A DNA stretch of 64,000 nucleotides, taken from positions 2,170,001 through 2,234,000 of the forward strand of contig JAXBDG010000010.1 in assembly GCA_036320915.1 (NCBI GenBank), in the 5' to 3' direction. A program made the translations under genes and the position numbers. This DNA is from Linnemannia elongata (Eukaryota > Mortierellomycota > Mortierellomycetes > Mortierellales > Mortierellaceae). A model generated the notes under the pieces. The model saw only the letters and a list, made by a program, of their open reading frames with translations. It was not told where the DNA came from and made no database searches. Shown one piece after another: positions 32,976-44,194 of this stretch; within the stretch, counting starts at the first letter, position 1; each line of letters begins with the position of its first letter.

Positions 32976-35900
32976 ATGGACTTACAGGAGCAGAACAAAG
33001 AGGCATGCGCTAACATCAATAACGGCGTTTCCTCAAGGTCGACCATCGTCGCAATAGACACCCCTGCAATGACCGCAATTCCCCAGGAGACTACATTGCA
33101 GCCAAGCAAAGCTGCGTCCACTGAAGATGTTTTAACTTTACCTTCAAAGTCTCCCTCGCCAACGGCGGCACCGAATGATGTGTCAACCCTATCGTCCAGG
33201 CCACAGGAAGGTCAAGTCGAAAGAGAAGCGAGCCAAGCACCAACACAGTCAACTGTCCCTGTTCGTCCCTCTGCGATTTCTCCCAATCTCCCACCTCTTC
33301 CCTCTCCTTCTTCTTCGACTCCTCAGCTCACTCTCCCTCCGAATGGTTACACCAATCTTCCTAGCGACCACCCAATCGTCGGAGGAAACGACCTCCCACC
33401 AACTCCAGCCCCTGATACAACACCAGTCACCCCTGCCTCTCTGTCTACTGGATCGCCATTGAGGACACGGTTGCGGCCCCTCTCGGTGACCATTGATCCC
33501 ACATCTATTCCAATGTGTCCCCCAGGGCCACCAGGTTATGTAGAACAATACCAACTACAGACGATGGCTCCTTCGTCATATGAGGCCAGGCCTAGTTCAT
33601 CGTCTTCGACTCGCCAACAACTCCAGCATCAATACCAGCACCGAGGGTCGTTGTCTTTTACTCCAGAGCCCATTGTGACCACCATAGCAGGAACTTCGGG
33701 AACTGGAGCGGGAACAGGAGCCGAATCTCTGCTGTCGCCCTCAACATCCATCCCAGTTTCGGCTTCAATCAACTTGTCTTTGTCAGGCTATCGACGACCC
33801 TTTCTGGAAGAGGATGAGTTACCGGATTACATCTCTCTCACAGAGACCAACCTGCCATTCAAGCTTCCAAGCGCTCGGAGCATCACCTACAAGGTTTCTA
33901 TCACCCAGGGTCCTACAGAGTTTCAACAGCCGCAGCAGGGAGGTCAGCAGGGAGGTCAGCAGGATGACCCCTCTGTACATTTGAGCCCAATACCTCATGA
34001 GTCAACCCATGGACATCAAAGGAGCACCGAGGCTGGCCCGAGCACAGTAATAGTTCAGGATGTCACCGTTCCCAATATCCCCGGAGATGAAGCTGAGGTG
34101 AATATCATCCAAGGCGGTATGGATCAGGCACACTCAAGACGACCAGGAGCATGGACGATGGAATACTGGGTGGGCGACACGATCCAGTACTTGTGCTACC
34201 TTATGGACCCAAAGATGTCTGCTATCACGGAACTGATTCCCAGGAGCAGATCTGCTCACATGACAAACCCAGCACGGATACCGAATCCTTTCACCCTTGC
34301 CGGTTCTATCAGACCCTTTGCAGCAACTAACACCAATGCTGTTCCTGTCACCATCATGTCTGCTCAGGATGTTGGACAACCTCCGGTCGCAGTGTCTGTT
34401 GATATGACCCAGGGAATCACTCAGGATAGCACCGCAGCAGGAACAGGAACAAGGACAGGGAGCAATAATGACGATGATAGTGAGAACGAGGAGATGGAAC
34501 GAGTACCGACAGGGCATATCCGCGGCGGACCCCCTCCCATCAGTAGGACACGGTACAGCACGACCAGATCGCTTGTAACTCCTCAGCAGGCTGTCAGCAA
34601 CTTGACGTTTATTGCGCGTCGTGGCACCATGCCGATTCCACCACTTAACGCAGTAGCACCAGTGTCGACAGCTGTGCAAAATGCTGCAACGACGGAACAA
34701 CATACAACGACAGAAGGACAAGGAACAAGTGACGCGACGAGTACGAACGCTGCAGGAGCTGATGGCAGTGGTCCACTTGAGGTGGTTTCACCAGTAATAG
34801 CACCCGCCACTAGCGAGGTCGCGGATCAACCAGCACTAGCACAGGATGCAAATGTCGACGCAAACGAACCGGCGGCGGAGTCATCGACGACAGCGCATGC
34901 AGGCCCTCTCCCTGCTGTTCGACACATCCGTATCAATGACGGCTACCCTGGCGAGGAGGCAGACGCGATCCTGGCGCACACGATGGCACGGATGGGCATC
35001 CCAGGCGACCGGCGAGACAGCCAGAGCCAAGCGTACAACAGTGCGCTGACGTCCGAGTTCTATAAGGTGCCGTCTTTTGCGTTTGTGTCTGCCGAGGACC
35101 CTCAGACCTGGGTGTGGTGGTCGACCCACCACAAGAACAATCTCCAGAGGTGCCGACAGGAGGGGCCTAATGAAGAGGTGATGATGTGGTGGCGGACGCG
35201 TTTTGATGACGAGGCGACGGAGAGCAAGGTGAGGCGGAAACAGAATAAGAAGGAGAAGCGGATGGGTCTCAGGCCATCGGAGAACAAGACCATCAAGGAG
35301 AGGTGGCGTCGGTTCTGGTCGCTGAAGTCATCCGTTCCGTACCGTGAGTCGATGGAGATTACGATGAGGGTCCGGGGACTGTATTATGCGTGGAGGGAAG
35401 AGTCGTACACGGGCAACGAGGAGATGAACGATATCCAGATCTTGACTTCGAATCCGCCGCGTTTCTTTAGGTTGGTGAGAGATGACTCGTTGGTGATGGG
35501 ACAGAGGGTCAAGGGAGGGCCTGTGGCCGAGATTGTGATCCATGGAAACAGTGATGATGGGTTGTTGGCTGCTGCTGCAGATAGGCGCGATGGTTTGGGT
35601 CGTGGCAATCCTTCACCTTATGTTGGGGGAGGAGAATCGACACATATGACCGAGACCCTGGACGCACCGCCCTATGGGCCAATTCCTTCGATCAGATCCG
35701 ACGGATCGTCGATTACCTCCAACAACGGCAACACCTTTATGACCCAGGTCTCTGCTGCCACTGGTGGTCCTGTCCGATCCACTGTGGCCAGCACATACAT
35801 TCAACGCATCTCACACGGCCGTCGATCGGGTGCATCCTCGATGCGATACCACTTCTCTGACCCAGAGACTCCAGCTCCTACCATCAGCGACGAAAGGCGA

Positions 35901-36221
35901 CATTCCCTTGCTCCCTCTGAACCAGCCTCGTCTACATCCTCTCCATCAGCCTCATCGCCGGATACCGACCCTGACCCATCCTCGTCGTTCAGTTCCAGTC
36001 TCCGGAAACGCACCTGCACGATCCGAATCCTGGAGGGGATCAACTCTGAGGTGGAAACCTTCGCATTATCGACAGGACCTCGACTGCCCGAGCTGTTTGA
36101 TTTGTTCACGGACCAGTCTGTCCCGGGTCCCTCGCGTGCGACGTTTATTGTTTCGATTGTTGTCTTCAGTGCAGGCTTTATGATTGTTTTTCTCTCCATT
36201 GCCCTCACAAGTAAACACTAG
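32976..36221 (+). CDS. Large tail-anchored protein of unknown function
   Basis: Intronless frame of 1081 residues from ATG 32976. I do not recognise the family. Residues 1-280 are low complexity (Pro/Ser/Thr). A short conserved-looking block (about 268-308, EEDELPDYISLTETNLPFKL) precedes another disordered stretch. The most ordered part is about residues 685-870. It contains FAFVSAEDPQTWVWWSTHHK and a basic helix with RRKQNKKEKRMGLRPSENKT, then RWRRFWSLKSSVPYRESMEI, and a beta-like segment ITMRVRGLYYAWREE...PPRFFRLVRD. A Ser-rich region follows. The C-terminus has a single hydrophobic helix (ATFIVSIVVFSAGFMIVFLS) eight residues from the end, so the protein is predicted tail-anchored with its bulk cytosolic. 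No enzyme motif is visible. Confidence 0.7.
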   Translation: MDLQEQNKEACANINNGVSSRSTIVAIDTPAMTAIPQETTLQPSKAASTEDVLTLPSKSPSPTAAPNDVSTLSSRPQEGQVEREASQAPTQSTVPVRPSAISPNLPPLPSPSSSTPQLTLPPNGYTNLPSDHPIVGGNDLPPTPAPDTTPVTPASLSTGSPLRTRLRPLSVTIDPTSIPMCPPGPPGYVEQYQLQTMAPSSYEARPSSSSSTRQQLQHQYQHRGSLSFTPEPIVTTIAGTSGTGAGTGAESLLSPSTSIPVSASINLSLSGYRRPFLEEDELPDYISLTETNLPFKLPSARSITYKVSITQGPTEFQQPQQGGQQGGQQDDPSVHLSPIPHESTHGHQRSTEAGPSTVIVQDVTVPNIPGDEAEVNIIQGGMDQAHSRRPGAWTMEYWVGDTIQYLCYLMDPKMSAITELIPRSRSAHMTNPARIPNPFTLAGSIRPFAATNTNAVPVTIMSAQDVGQPPVAVSVDMTQGITQDSTAAGTGTRTGSNNDDDSENEEMERVPTGHIRGGPPPISRTRYSTTRSLVTPQQAVSNLTFIARRGTMPIPPLNAVAPVSTAVQNAATTEQHTTTEGQGTSDATSTNAAGADGSGPLEVVSPVIAPATSEVADQPALAQDANVDANEPAAESSTTAHAGPLPAVRHIRINDGYPGEEADAILAHTMARMGIPGDRRDSQSQAYNSALTSEFYKVPSFAFVSAEDPQTWVWWSTHHKNNLQRCRQEGPNEEVMMWWRTRFDDEATESKVRRKQNKKEKRMGLRPSENKTIKERWRRFWSLKSSVPYRESMEITMRVRGLYYAWREESYTGNEEMNDIQILTSNPPRFFRLVRDDSLVMGQRVKGGPVAEIVIHGNSDDGLLAAAADRRDGLGRGNPSPYVGGGESTHMTETLDAPPYGPIPSIRSDGSSITSNNGNTFMTQVSAATGGPVRSTVASTYIQRISHGRRSGASSMRYHFSDPETPAPTISDERRHSLAPSEPASSTSSPSASSPDTDPDPSSSFSSSLRKRTCTIRILEGINSEVETFALSTGPRLPELFDLFTDQSVPGPSRATFIVSIVVFSAGFMIVFLSIALTSKH

Positions 36222-36467
36222 TAAGAAAATGAGCGAATCATAATAAAAGACGCGTTTCTTTTCATTCTCTCCCTTTCCGAAGTAGCAAGCCTGGACAGCC
36301 TCGCGTTGCTCGCCATGTGGGCCAGCAAGCCATTTTGAATTCGGATTAACGCATGCGACTATCAGTGTTCTATCACGAGCAAGATGATTTGGTGGCGTGT
36401 TTGCCCTTTCCCAGCGCGTTTTATTCTTTTGTTGATTCCATCATCCTTTCTCATTCAACAACTACGC
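36222..36467. other. Short intergenic region with upstream ATGs
   Basis: About 245 bp between tandem plus-strand genes. Two ATGs upstream of the chosen F-box start (36353, out of frame; 36384, in frame) could act as an upstream ORF and an N-terminal extension. Confidence 0.4.
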
Positions 36468-39098
36468 ATGCTGAATTCCATTCAACACAGCAGAACTCCT
36501 TCACACCAGCCCTCACTCGCAAGACCGGGTGGACTGCAGCTGCCAACAGAGGTTCTTGACATCATCGTCGCACATCTCACACGACGCGACCTCCTGTCCT
36601 CCTCCAAGGTCTGCAAGGCTTGGCGTCCCTCGGCTTCCCACCAACTCTGGAAAAACATCGACAGCCTCCCTCTCAATGAAGAATTTATGCTACTCGTCCC
36701 TACTCATGGACACCTGATCCATCGACTCGACGTCATCCTCCATCCAAAGTCTAAACTCAAGGGAGCGCCTGGCGACCTACTCGCCCAAGTCCTTCAGGAC
36801 ACACCTCGCCTGCATCATCTGTCCATCCGGCTCTTGGAGTATGACTCTAACGACATTGTGCCACCAGTTCTGAAAGCTATCAAAGACTATGTCAGTGGAC
36901 AGCTGACCAGCCTCGAGCTCAAGGGCATGTCCTACCATATAGAGATCGAAGATGTCAAAGCTTTGTTCCCGTCCCTCACACACCTGACGCGGTTCGAGAT
37001 GGACGGATTGCCTAATGGGAACTTGGTCCAAATGTTGACCTCGCTTCCGTTTCTGACGGCTATCGCCTTCAGAGGAGAAAGAAATACAAATAGGAGGGCT
37101 GGAACGATGAGAAGGGAAGTTTTTCAAAATGTCGGTATCGTTGCTATCGGGACCCTACTACCACTCCTGAAGGATCTTACTGTCCACTTTAACAAGAATA
37201 TTCTCGCTGTCGGGCTGGGACACTTTTCCGAGTTTTGCCCGCAGTTGACCCGAGTCGACTTGCGTGGATGCCAAGGAATCTTGTCTGATGGACTGGCATC
37301 CTTTTTGGGAGCCCAACCGCACCTGACACATGTTTGCTTGGCAGACACCCTTCTCCAGGACAGTGGTCTCCTCATCCTTGCCAGGCCTGACAGAGCTGCC
37401 CAATTGCGGGTCCTGAACATCCGTAAATGTCGTCTGGTGCAGGCACACGGTGTCGGACAAGTGGTTAGAGCGTGCGCCAATCTTCGGGAACTCAACTTTT
37501 CACTCTGCTCCGCTGTCTGGATGGACATTTTCACGGGCACTTGGGCATGTCTTGGGCTTCTCCGACTGAACTTTGGAGGCATACACGGACCTGTCCCGGC
37601 TCAGGATGGTTCTGATGCGTATGTGTCACGAAGTGTCCAGGAAGGAGAGCTGGAACAGATGTATGCCCAGCTCGGTCGGCTTCACTTATTGGAGGAGCTC
37701 ACGCTGTTGCCCCTGCCCTTTCAGCTACGCCTCTTTGAGTTGGGTCGTACGTCGATCGAGAACATGACGCGACTGGAGCACATCTCGCTGGTGGATCGTG
37801 CGTCTGCATTGGAGGATCGAGATATAATCTGGTTGGCTACGCGGTTGCCCAGTTTGAAGACCTTGGATCTGGACGACTGCACGACACGAGGCACTCTGCT
37901 GCGAGACCTCGGGGACATTAACAAGTCTCTGAAGATCAATCGTCTCTACTCGCGAGATCTCTATGACTTCCGGGACCCCAACTTGCAGGACATCGATGCG
38001 GAGTACTACGATGCGATGGATAGTGACTATTCCGATTCCGATTCTGACTCTGATTCTGACGGAGACAACAATCACCATTTCGGCATCGGTGGCGGCGGCA
38101 ACTACGAGGACGACAGCGACGAAGACGACAGCGACGACCCTTATTACAGTCCTGGCGAGGAGCCTTACCAGCCAGCACACCTTAATCTTTACAATTCTGA
38201 CGAGGATGACGATGGCGCCAACATGTATCCTTCTGCGATCCCTTCGAGCAACAGTGACGACTATGAGACCTATGACGGGGATGATGACGACGATCTCAGA
38301 GACGGACATGGCGGCAACTCCTTCTGGGACTACCGCGCCTCCTACTACCCTACTTCAGATTCAGATAAGCCTTTCGCGTACAACAGGGACTCTCAGGACG
38401 ACCCTGACGAGGGAGCGAAGGAGGATTCCTCGGAGGAAGACAGTTCAGGATCGGACGATTCGGGTGACGCCATCAGTTCTGACAGTGAGGCCGGTGACAG
38501 TGGCAGTCAGTCTGAACTGTCGTCCCAAGCAGAGTCCGTTACCGAGGAGGATGACAGTTCAGGATCGGACGACTCCGGTGACGGTACCAGTTCTGACAGT
38601 GAGGATAGTGACAGAGGCGGTCAATCTGAACTATCGTCCCAGACAGAGTCCGATACCGAGGAGGATGACGATGAGGATGACATTGCGTATGGATCAGATT
38701 CTTCTTCCAAAGTTGACAGTGTTGGGAATTTCAGCGACGATAATGGAAGCCAGAGTGGAGGCGAGCACAGTGACATGTTTCTTTCTGCCGATGACGAGGG
38801 CTCCGAAGATGGTTCGTCTGCGGAGAACGATGAAGATGAGCAGGAAGGGCTCGGGGACGAAGAGGATGGGGAGGAGCAATACAGCGACGAGCAGGACGTC
38901 GATGAGGAGGACGTCGATGTGGAGAAAACATACTCGGACGACCATTACGACGAGAATGACGGCGATGGACACTATGCGCACAATGAATACGATTATGACA
39001 TGGATCACAACGACAAGGACGATGGTTACGAGGATTACGACGGTGATGCTGTGTCCAACAACATCAACGCCGGAGGATACGATTCGGACGACTATTAA
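36468..39098 (+). CDS. F-box/leucine-rich-repeat protein with long acidic tail
   Basis: Predicted SCF ubiquitin-ligase substrate receptor of 876 residues, intronless. The F-box is at about residues 20-62 (GLQLPTEVLDIIVAHLTRRD, then KVCKAWR...LWKNI). RNI-type leucine-rich repeats span about 75-510 (for example LTRVDLRGCQGILSDGLASF and LRVLNIRKCRLVQAHGVG). The last ~350 residues are extremely Asp/Ser/Glu-rich, with a 38-codon tandem duplication. I chose the ATG at 36468 because the F-box then follows a short polar leader. The in-frame ATG at 36384 would add 28 residues (MIWWRVCPFPARFILLLIPS...), which look like translated CT-rich leader. The LRRs should select substrates. The acidic tail suggests nuclear or chromatin partners, but that is inference. 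It ends 117 bp from the convergent PreP stop. Confidence 0.82.
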   Translation: MLNSIQHSRTPSHQPSLARPGGLQLPTEVLDIIVAHLTRRDLLSSSKVCKAWRPSASHQLWKNIDSLPLNEEFMLLVPTHGHLIHRLDVILHPKSKLKGAPGDLLAQVLQDTPRLHHLSIRLLEYDSNDIVPPVLKAIKDYVSGQLTSLELKGMSYHIEIEDVKALFPSLTHLTRFEMDGLPNGNLVQMLTSLPFLTAIAFRGERNTNRRAGTMRREVFQNVGIVAIGTLLPLLKDLTVHFNKNILAVGLGHFSEFCPQLTRVDLRGCQGILSDGLASFLGAQPHLTHVCLADTLLQDSGLLILARPDRAAQLRVLNIRKCRLVQAHGVGQVVRACANLRELNFSLCSAVWMDIFTGTWACLGLLRLNFGGIHGPVPAQDGSDAYVSRSVQEGELEQMYAQLGRLHLLEELTLLPLPFQLRLFELGRTSIENMTRLEHISLVDRASALEDRDIIWLATRLPSLKTLDLDDCTTRGTLLRDLGDINKSLKINRLYSRDLYDFRDPNLQDIDAEYYDAMDSDYSDSDSDSDSDGDNNHHFGIGGGGNYEDDSDEDDSDDPYYSPGEEPYQPAHLNLYNSDEDDDGANMYPSAIPSSNSDDYETYDGDDDDDLRDGHGGNSFWDYRASYYPTSDSDKPFAYNRDSQDDPDEGAKEDSSEEDSSGSDDSGDAISSDSEAGDSGSQSELSSQAESVTEEDDSSGSDDSGDGTSSDSEDSDRGGQSELSSQTESDTEEDDDEDDIAYGSDSSSKVDSVGNFSDDNGSQSGGEHSDMFLSADDEGSEDGSSAENDEDEQEGLGDEEDGEEQYSDEQDVDEEDVDVEKTYSDDHYDENDGDGHYAHNEYDYDMDHNDKDDGYEDYDGDAVSNNINAGGYDSDDY
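38439..38666 (+). repeat. 114-bp tandem duplication inside the F-box gene
   Basis: Two copies (38439-38552, 38553-38666) of a 38-codon unit beginning DSSGSDDSGD and ending TEED. They differ at a limited number of codons and keep the frame, so the acidic tail has grown by local duplication. Confidence 0.85.
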
Positions 39099-39215
39099 AG
39101 AGGTGACTGCGCCTCGTCGGGTGCTTGCCAGGAATTTAAAAAAAAATATGTCAAAAAGAAAAAAGGACAAAATAAATGTACGATGGGGTTGTTATTGCAT
39201 AATGAGGATGTTCTT

Positions 39216-42200
39216 CTATTTCTGTTTATCTCCAAGGATGCAGTGGCTCGATTGCTGGTCTAACAAGTAGCGGAGAGCTGCATCCTTGACATCTGCGCTC
39301 GTCACTTTCAGCAACTGCTCGCGGCGGCTATGTTCCAAGAATTGGTGCGGTTGATGCAAGTTAGTTGATATGTTGCCGCGATAGAAAGAGCGCTCTAGTA
39401 AAATTAATACATTTCAGCCAATTCAAAGATGAAAGAAAAGAAGACTTACGTTTGGCGCATCTCATCGGTGATACCTTCAGTAAACACCACCATACCCTCT
39501 TCAGCCGCACTAACGGGAGCATCCATACGCTGGAAGATCGACAACTTGGCCTCTGCCAACTCCTGTTCAGTGAAATCAGGGCGGTCAAGGACCCAACGGA
39601 CAGAATCTTGGTATGTCGAAAGAGTCTTTTGAGGGCTGGGGTCGCGGTAGGAGTAGAAGGAGAAAAGACCGCCGGTGGGGGCATATCCTGCTCCACCGCC
39701 GTAAGCACCGTTCTTTTCGCGGATCTCTCTGTGCAAGTACAAGTTTGACATCAGAGACGCCAGGATCTATAATTAAGAATACCATTCACCATTAGGTTAG
39801 AGAGTGCGGTGAGAATACAGATGTCTTCAAAGTTTCGGTCTTGATAGTTTGGACAAGAAGAGCTGCGAGAGACATACCTGGAGCTTGGCTCCATCTTCGT
39901 GTGTGTATGGGACGCCGCGGAGACACTTGGAGGTAAAGTTGATGCCGTAAGGGAGCTCGAAGAACGAGTTCTCGAAGGAAGGTGTGAAAGCCGACTACAG
40001 GGAGAACAAGATCCAGAATTAGTCGTTAGCCATTAAACAATGTCAGGTCCGTGCGCAATTGAGAGTTTGTTTTGCAACAGTGTTAAAGTACCTGAGCAGT
40101 AGCATCGGCAGGTGTCGCATCCAAGCGAGAAATAAACTGCTCGACGACCTTCTCATTACTCGACATCTGGTCATCTCCACAGGTGAGCGCAAGTCTTAGA
40201 CTCGACCTCTTGATCGCCAAGGCGGCAATCTCCTTCAACCGCCGCGAGACCTCAGATAAATCCTCCTTTTGCGAAAGCATATTCATGAATTGCACCTGAG
40301 TCATGCCTCCATACAACTCCGACGCCTGGCCAGCAGGGGTCAAATGTGAACCAGCATTAGTCCTGGCAAAGACGTGTCCCGAGTCTGCGACAGAGTTTGA
40401 CAACGCCGATGCGTTTCCTTGAATGAGAGTGCGGAGCTTGTCGACGTTATCAAAGTTAGTCTCACGGACGAGGGAGCCCAAGAGGTCGTACATACGGTCC
40501 TGGTTGCGGTCCAAGCAGTAGGAGCTAAAGGAGACTCCCTCCTCGGTTCTGTCGATCGATGAGTGGCTGGTGGAGAGGAAGGGTGAAACCCGGATTCCGC
40601 CCGTGTACAAGCGGATCTCGTCGTCGATCTCGCTCATCGCACGCTTCTGCGTTCCCAAGGACGTCAAAGACTATTTGCATTAAGCATACGCAATCGACAC
40701 GAAGCAAGTTAGAAATGAATGTCGGACATGTACACTAGGCCGGTCCTTGAAAAATTCATAACTTAGACAGGTAACTTACGTCGGTAAAGAGGGGAAGGTA
40801 CTGCTTCTGCTCAGGGGTCAATCCTGGGATGACGCTGATACCCCGGAAATATGTGATTCCATTGGTCGAAGTAGGCCGCCACTGAACAGGAACACTGCCG
40901 ACCGCACTATGCTCCAACGAAAACGTCTTTGCCTTCTTAGAGATATCGTCCACCTTCAATGTAGGGAGGCACGAGACATCCTCGACCTTCTCCTGGTTCT
41001 TCAACAGTGCCTGTCCCTGCTGGTAGATCGCCTCTTTGTCGGCGTTAGTAAGGACGCTGGTCTTACCCATGAGACGTGTCGTCTCATTTGCTGCGACTTC
41101 AGCACCATAGTCGGGGCTGGGGGTCATGGTAAAGACAAGTTTGTGGGGGTTGTTGAGCAGGTATTTCGAGATCAAATTCTGGAAGAATGGTCCTGTCGCA
41201 AGCTCCGTCTTCAAACGTTCAATGTTCTATTTTTCATGTCGAAGGAAGGGAAACAGGTATTAGAAACCTGGCTAGCACAGCGCAGCTTGGATGCGAAAGG
41301 ATCAAATACCCTTGCGGCTCATACCTTGTTGAGTTCCAAGAGGTCGACGGGGTTGCAGCCGTTGAACCATCCTGACGACAATCCCTGCATCAAACTCATT
41401 CCGAAAAACGAAGTTTTCTATATGATTAAACAAAAATAAAGTCAGTTCATAGCCGCAGCTTTTAAAACTGGTCCATAATGCGACACATATGAATCCAATG
41501 AGCAAACCTCATGCTTACATGCTTCTGTCCAAGCTCCATTTGATGAACAATAGCTTCAATACGCTTGGGATCCACACCCTCCTGCTGAACCTTCTTGAGA
41601 ACATTGTTGATGGTTTCCTCGACCTTGGCAATATCCTCAGTCTTCATTCCCTGAACTCCAAAGGCGAGAGAGCTGACCATAGTCGAGCTGTCGTATCCAG
41701 TGTTGGCCGAGTATTCTGATCCCAGGTTGGACTCAATCAATGCCTTGTACATGGGCGAGGCGTGCCCATCTGTCAGCAAATCTGAGAGAATCCTCAACCC
41801 GAATCCGTCGAATGTGTCCTATTGTGACATAGTCGAATTATAGTTAGATACGGTTGTGCCATCGTGGGTCGTGAACAGGTTCCGTGAATAACAATGTGCA
41901 TATTGTCTACTTACGGTGGCCTTGTTGGTCAAGAAGGAGACAGACATTTTAGTCTGCTTGTCAGGCGAGGACACTAGTACCAAGGAAGCAACGCGCTGCA
42001 TGTAAGTATCCATTCTTGAAATACGAGGTGTTTATACAGTAGCCAAACTGTCTCCCGCTTCTCGACAAAAGTGCTTACTAGGGTCGATGGGGCAGGTCAA
42101 GGCGACACGGCGAGGGCTCTCAAAGGGCGTGACAATTTTCTCTGCTGTGGGAGGGGTGATGGGTGAGAACTCCTGAAGCTTCGAATTGATGGACTCCAAT

Positions 42201-43429
42201 GACTCCTCCAAGGGGAAGTTGCCGTAGGTATAGAATCTGGCATTGCTGGGGTGGTAGTGAGTTTTGTGGAAGTGAACCAGTTCTGCGTGAGTCAGGTCGG
42301 TAATGTTAGCGGGGTCTCCTCCGCTGTTGTGGGCATAGGTAGTTCCTGGGAACATGTACTGCTGCATTTTTGAGTAGAAGAGGTATCCTGCATCAGCCAT
42401 CTGACCCTTCATCTCGTTGTAGACGATTCCTTTGAACACAATCGGTGAATCCTTGTCTATATGTTCAAGATCAAAGCAAAGTTGTCAGTATGCTCCTAGG
42501 TATCCTGCAGTACGTCGTAAGTGTGTCAATTTATATGTGACGGTATCATACCACTGGGGTTCTCGTGCTCCAGTCTCCAGCCCTCCTGCTTAAAGTCGAG
42601 CTCACGAAGGTGAGGAAAGAACGCTGCATCCATGTAAACATTCCTCAAGTTCTTGTAGTCAACAGGGTTGGTGGTCGAGAATGGGTACAACGTATAATCG
42701 CTTGCTATAATGTTGGAGGCAGTTATGGCAGTGTTAATTCGTAGCTTAAAAGTAACATTAAAGGCGTACACACAACCAAATGGCGTTGCACGCACCTGTG
42801 TATGCGTTCATGAAAGTGGCCATGCTGCGGTTCAGCATCTTGAAGAATGGGTCTCTGACAGGATATGACCGACTTCCGCAGAGGGTTGTGTGTTCCAGGA
42901 TATGAGGTACACCTGCACTGTTTTCGGGAGGGGTGGCAAATCCGACGCCAAAGACATTGTTAGAATCATCGCGTGCAATGTGAAGATGTTCTGCTCCCGT
43001 TTTGTCGTGCTTCAGTCTTATCGCATCCAACTCCAGTTCCTTGATATGACGAGACTATAGAAAATAATGTCAATGCGAAAAAGAGTGTGAGTTATCGAAA
43101 TTATTTCCACTGCAGTTGTTAGAAGAAAAAAGGAGCATATCGGTTGCGACTGCCATACCTCGACGACAGTGTATCCATGAACGGACTTGCCAGGCTTCCA
43201 AGAATCTAAAGTATTCAACCATCAAGGATTTCAATTGAACCATTGTTAATGTTCTGGATATTTAAAGCCTCACCCTGAGCAAACACTGCAATGTTCCGCT
43301 GACTGAACTCCTACTCCTTCCCGTACCTGTGGTTGCGGTTGCGAGGAATGCTCTTTGGCTGTGACGGAATGAGTGTGCGGAGTGTCCGAGGGAAGCCCTC
43401 TGGGTGGCTATCCTTGCGGCTGCGAGCAT
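39216..43429 (-). CDS. cym1: Mitochondrial presequence protease PreP/Cym1 (M16C)
   Basis: Pitrilysin-family zinc metalloprotease that degrades cleaved presequences and other short peptides in the mitochondrial matrix. Thirteen exons: 43429-43327, 43205-43159, 43054-42796, 42704-42552, 42456-42079, 41973-41915, 41818-41519, 41417-41325, 41226-40780, 40670-40092, 39994-39878, 39766-39450, 39327-39216. All phases agree and give 987 residues, close to yeast Cym1. It starts [15 protein letters not shown] with Arg and no acid, a matrix presequence. The inverted zinc motif HILEH is at residues 101-105 and the third ligand Glu (YNEMKG) is near 202, a spacing that matches plant PreP. The exon 5-6 join gives [14 protein letters not shown], as in yeast. 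The C-terminal half keeps [16 protein letters not shown] and [13 protein letters not shown]. Divergent from the LENG1-like gene. Confidence 0.95.
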
Positions 43430-44194
43430 TGGTTCTTTGAAAGGATGAGCGCTTATGTGCCGGTGAGGTTGGTGAGAATGGGCTGAATGTAAGAATGAGA
43501 AAGGAAAGAAGTGTGAGATGTCGGGTGCTTCGCAGATCAACACTCTGACGGAGGGGAGAGAGAAACTCGTTTTTTTCCTTTCTTGGACGCAGTCACGGAG
43601 GAACGGACGGGGTGCCCGCCCCCAGACATATCCCACTTGTTGATTCACTCTAGAAGGTGGTCATTCCTGGTGTTCAACCCTTCTCTGTCCGTCGAGTAGC
43701 ATGCAAGGGATGGCAAGCTGATAACTCTCGTCACATCGTCATGAGCAAGGAAGAAGCAATAAGCCGGGGATCAAAGGACCATTATGACCTGGCTTTGTGA
43801 CCTGAGGTAACGATCGATTTGGTGGCAACGACGTTGTATTCTCAGGTCTCCGTACTTTTTGCGCGAAGAAGGAGAGGCATGGCGAGGTACTTTACTTTCT
43901 GAGTGGGTCAACCATAGCTACTGATGAGGGCGCGGTCCTCGACGCATACGTTGAACACGTCTTTTTTCGATCATGGATCATCAACTTTGATATTTCAAAG
44001 TCGGTTCCTGGCCCGCTCAAATCAGTGCATCTGTCGCATATGTTCAGCCTCCCTTGTCTCAGTCCATCTTTTAAATTTTTCAAACTTCTGTCCCACAGAC
44101 CACCCTTTCCCTCTGCTTTCTTTCTTACTCTCCGTTTTCTTCAGTCACACACAGGAACGACAGCTGCAGGCACAGCAAGAAAAGACGGCAACAG
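43430..44194. other. Shared promoter of divergent PreP and LENG1-like genes
   Basis: About 765 bp between start codons with no supported gene. The right part (44060-44150) is pyrimidine-rich, probably the LENG1-like leader. Confidence 0.5.

Noticed and set aside
37725..38309. 194-residue Val/Ile/Arg-rich minus-strand frame in the F-box gene
   Set aside because: Antisense of Asp-rich codons (GAC/GAT read as GTC/ATC), with no domain pattern.
37963..39270. 435-residue plus-strand frame rich in Thr/Met/Arg overlapping the F-box gene
   Set aside because: It exists because GAY/AGY-rich acidic codons leave the +1 frame free of stops. The overlapping frame has F-box and LRR domains, this one has none.
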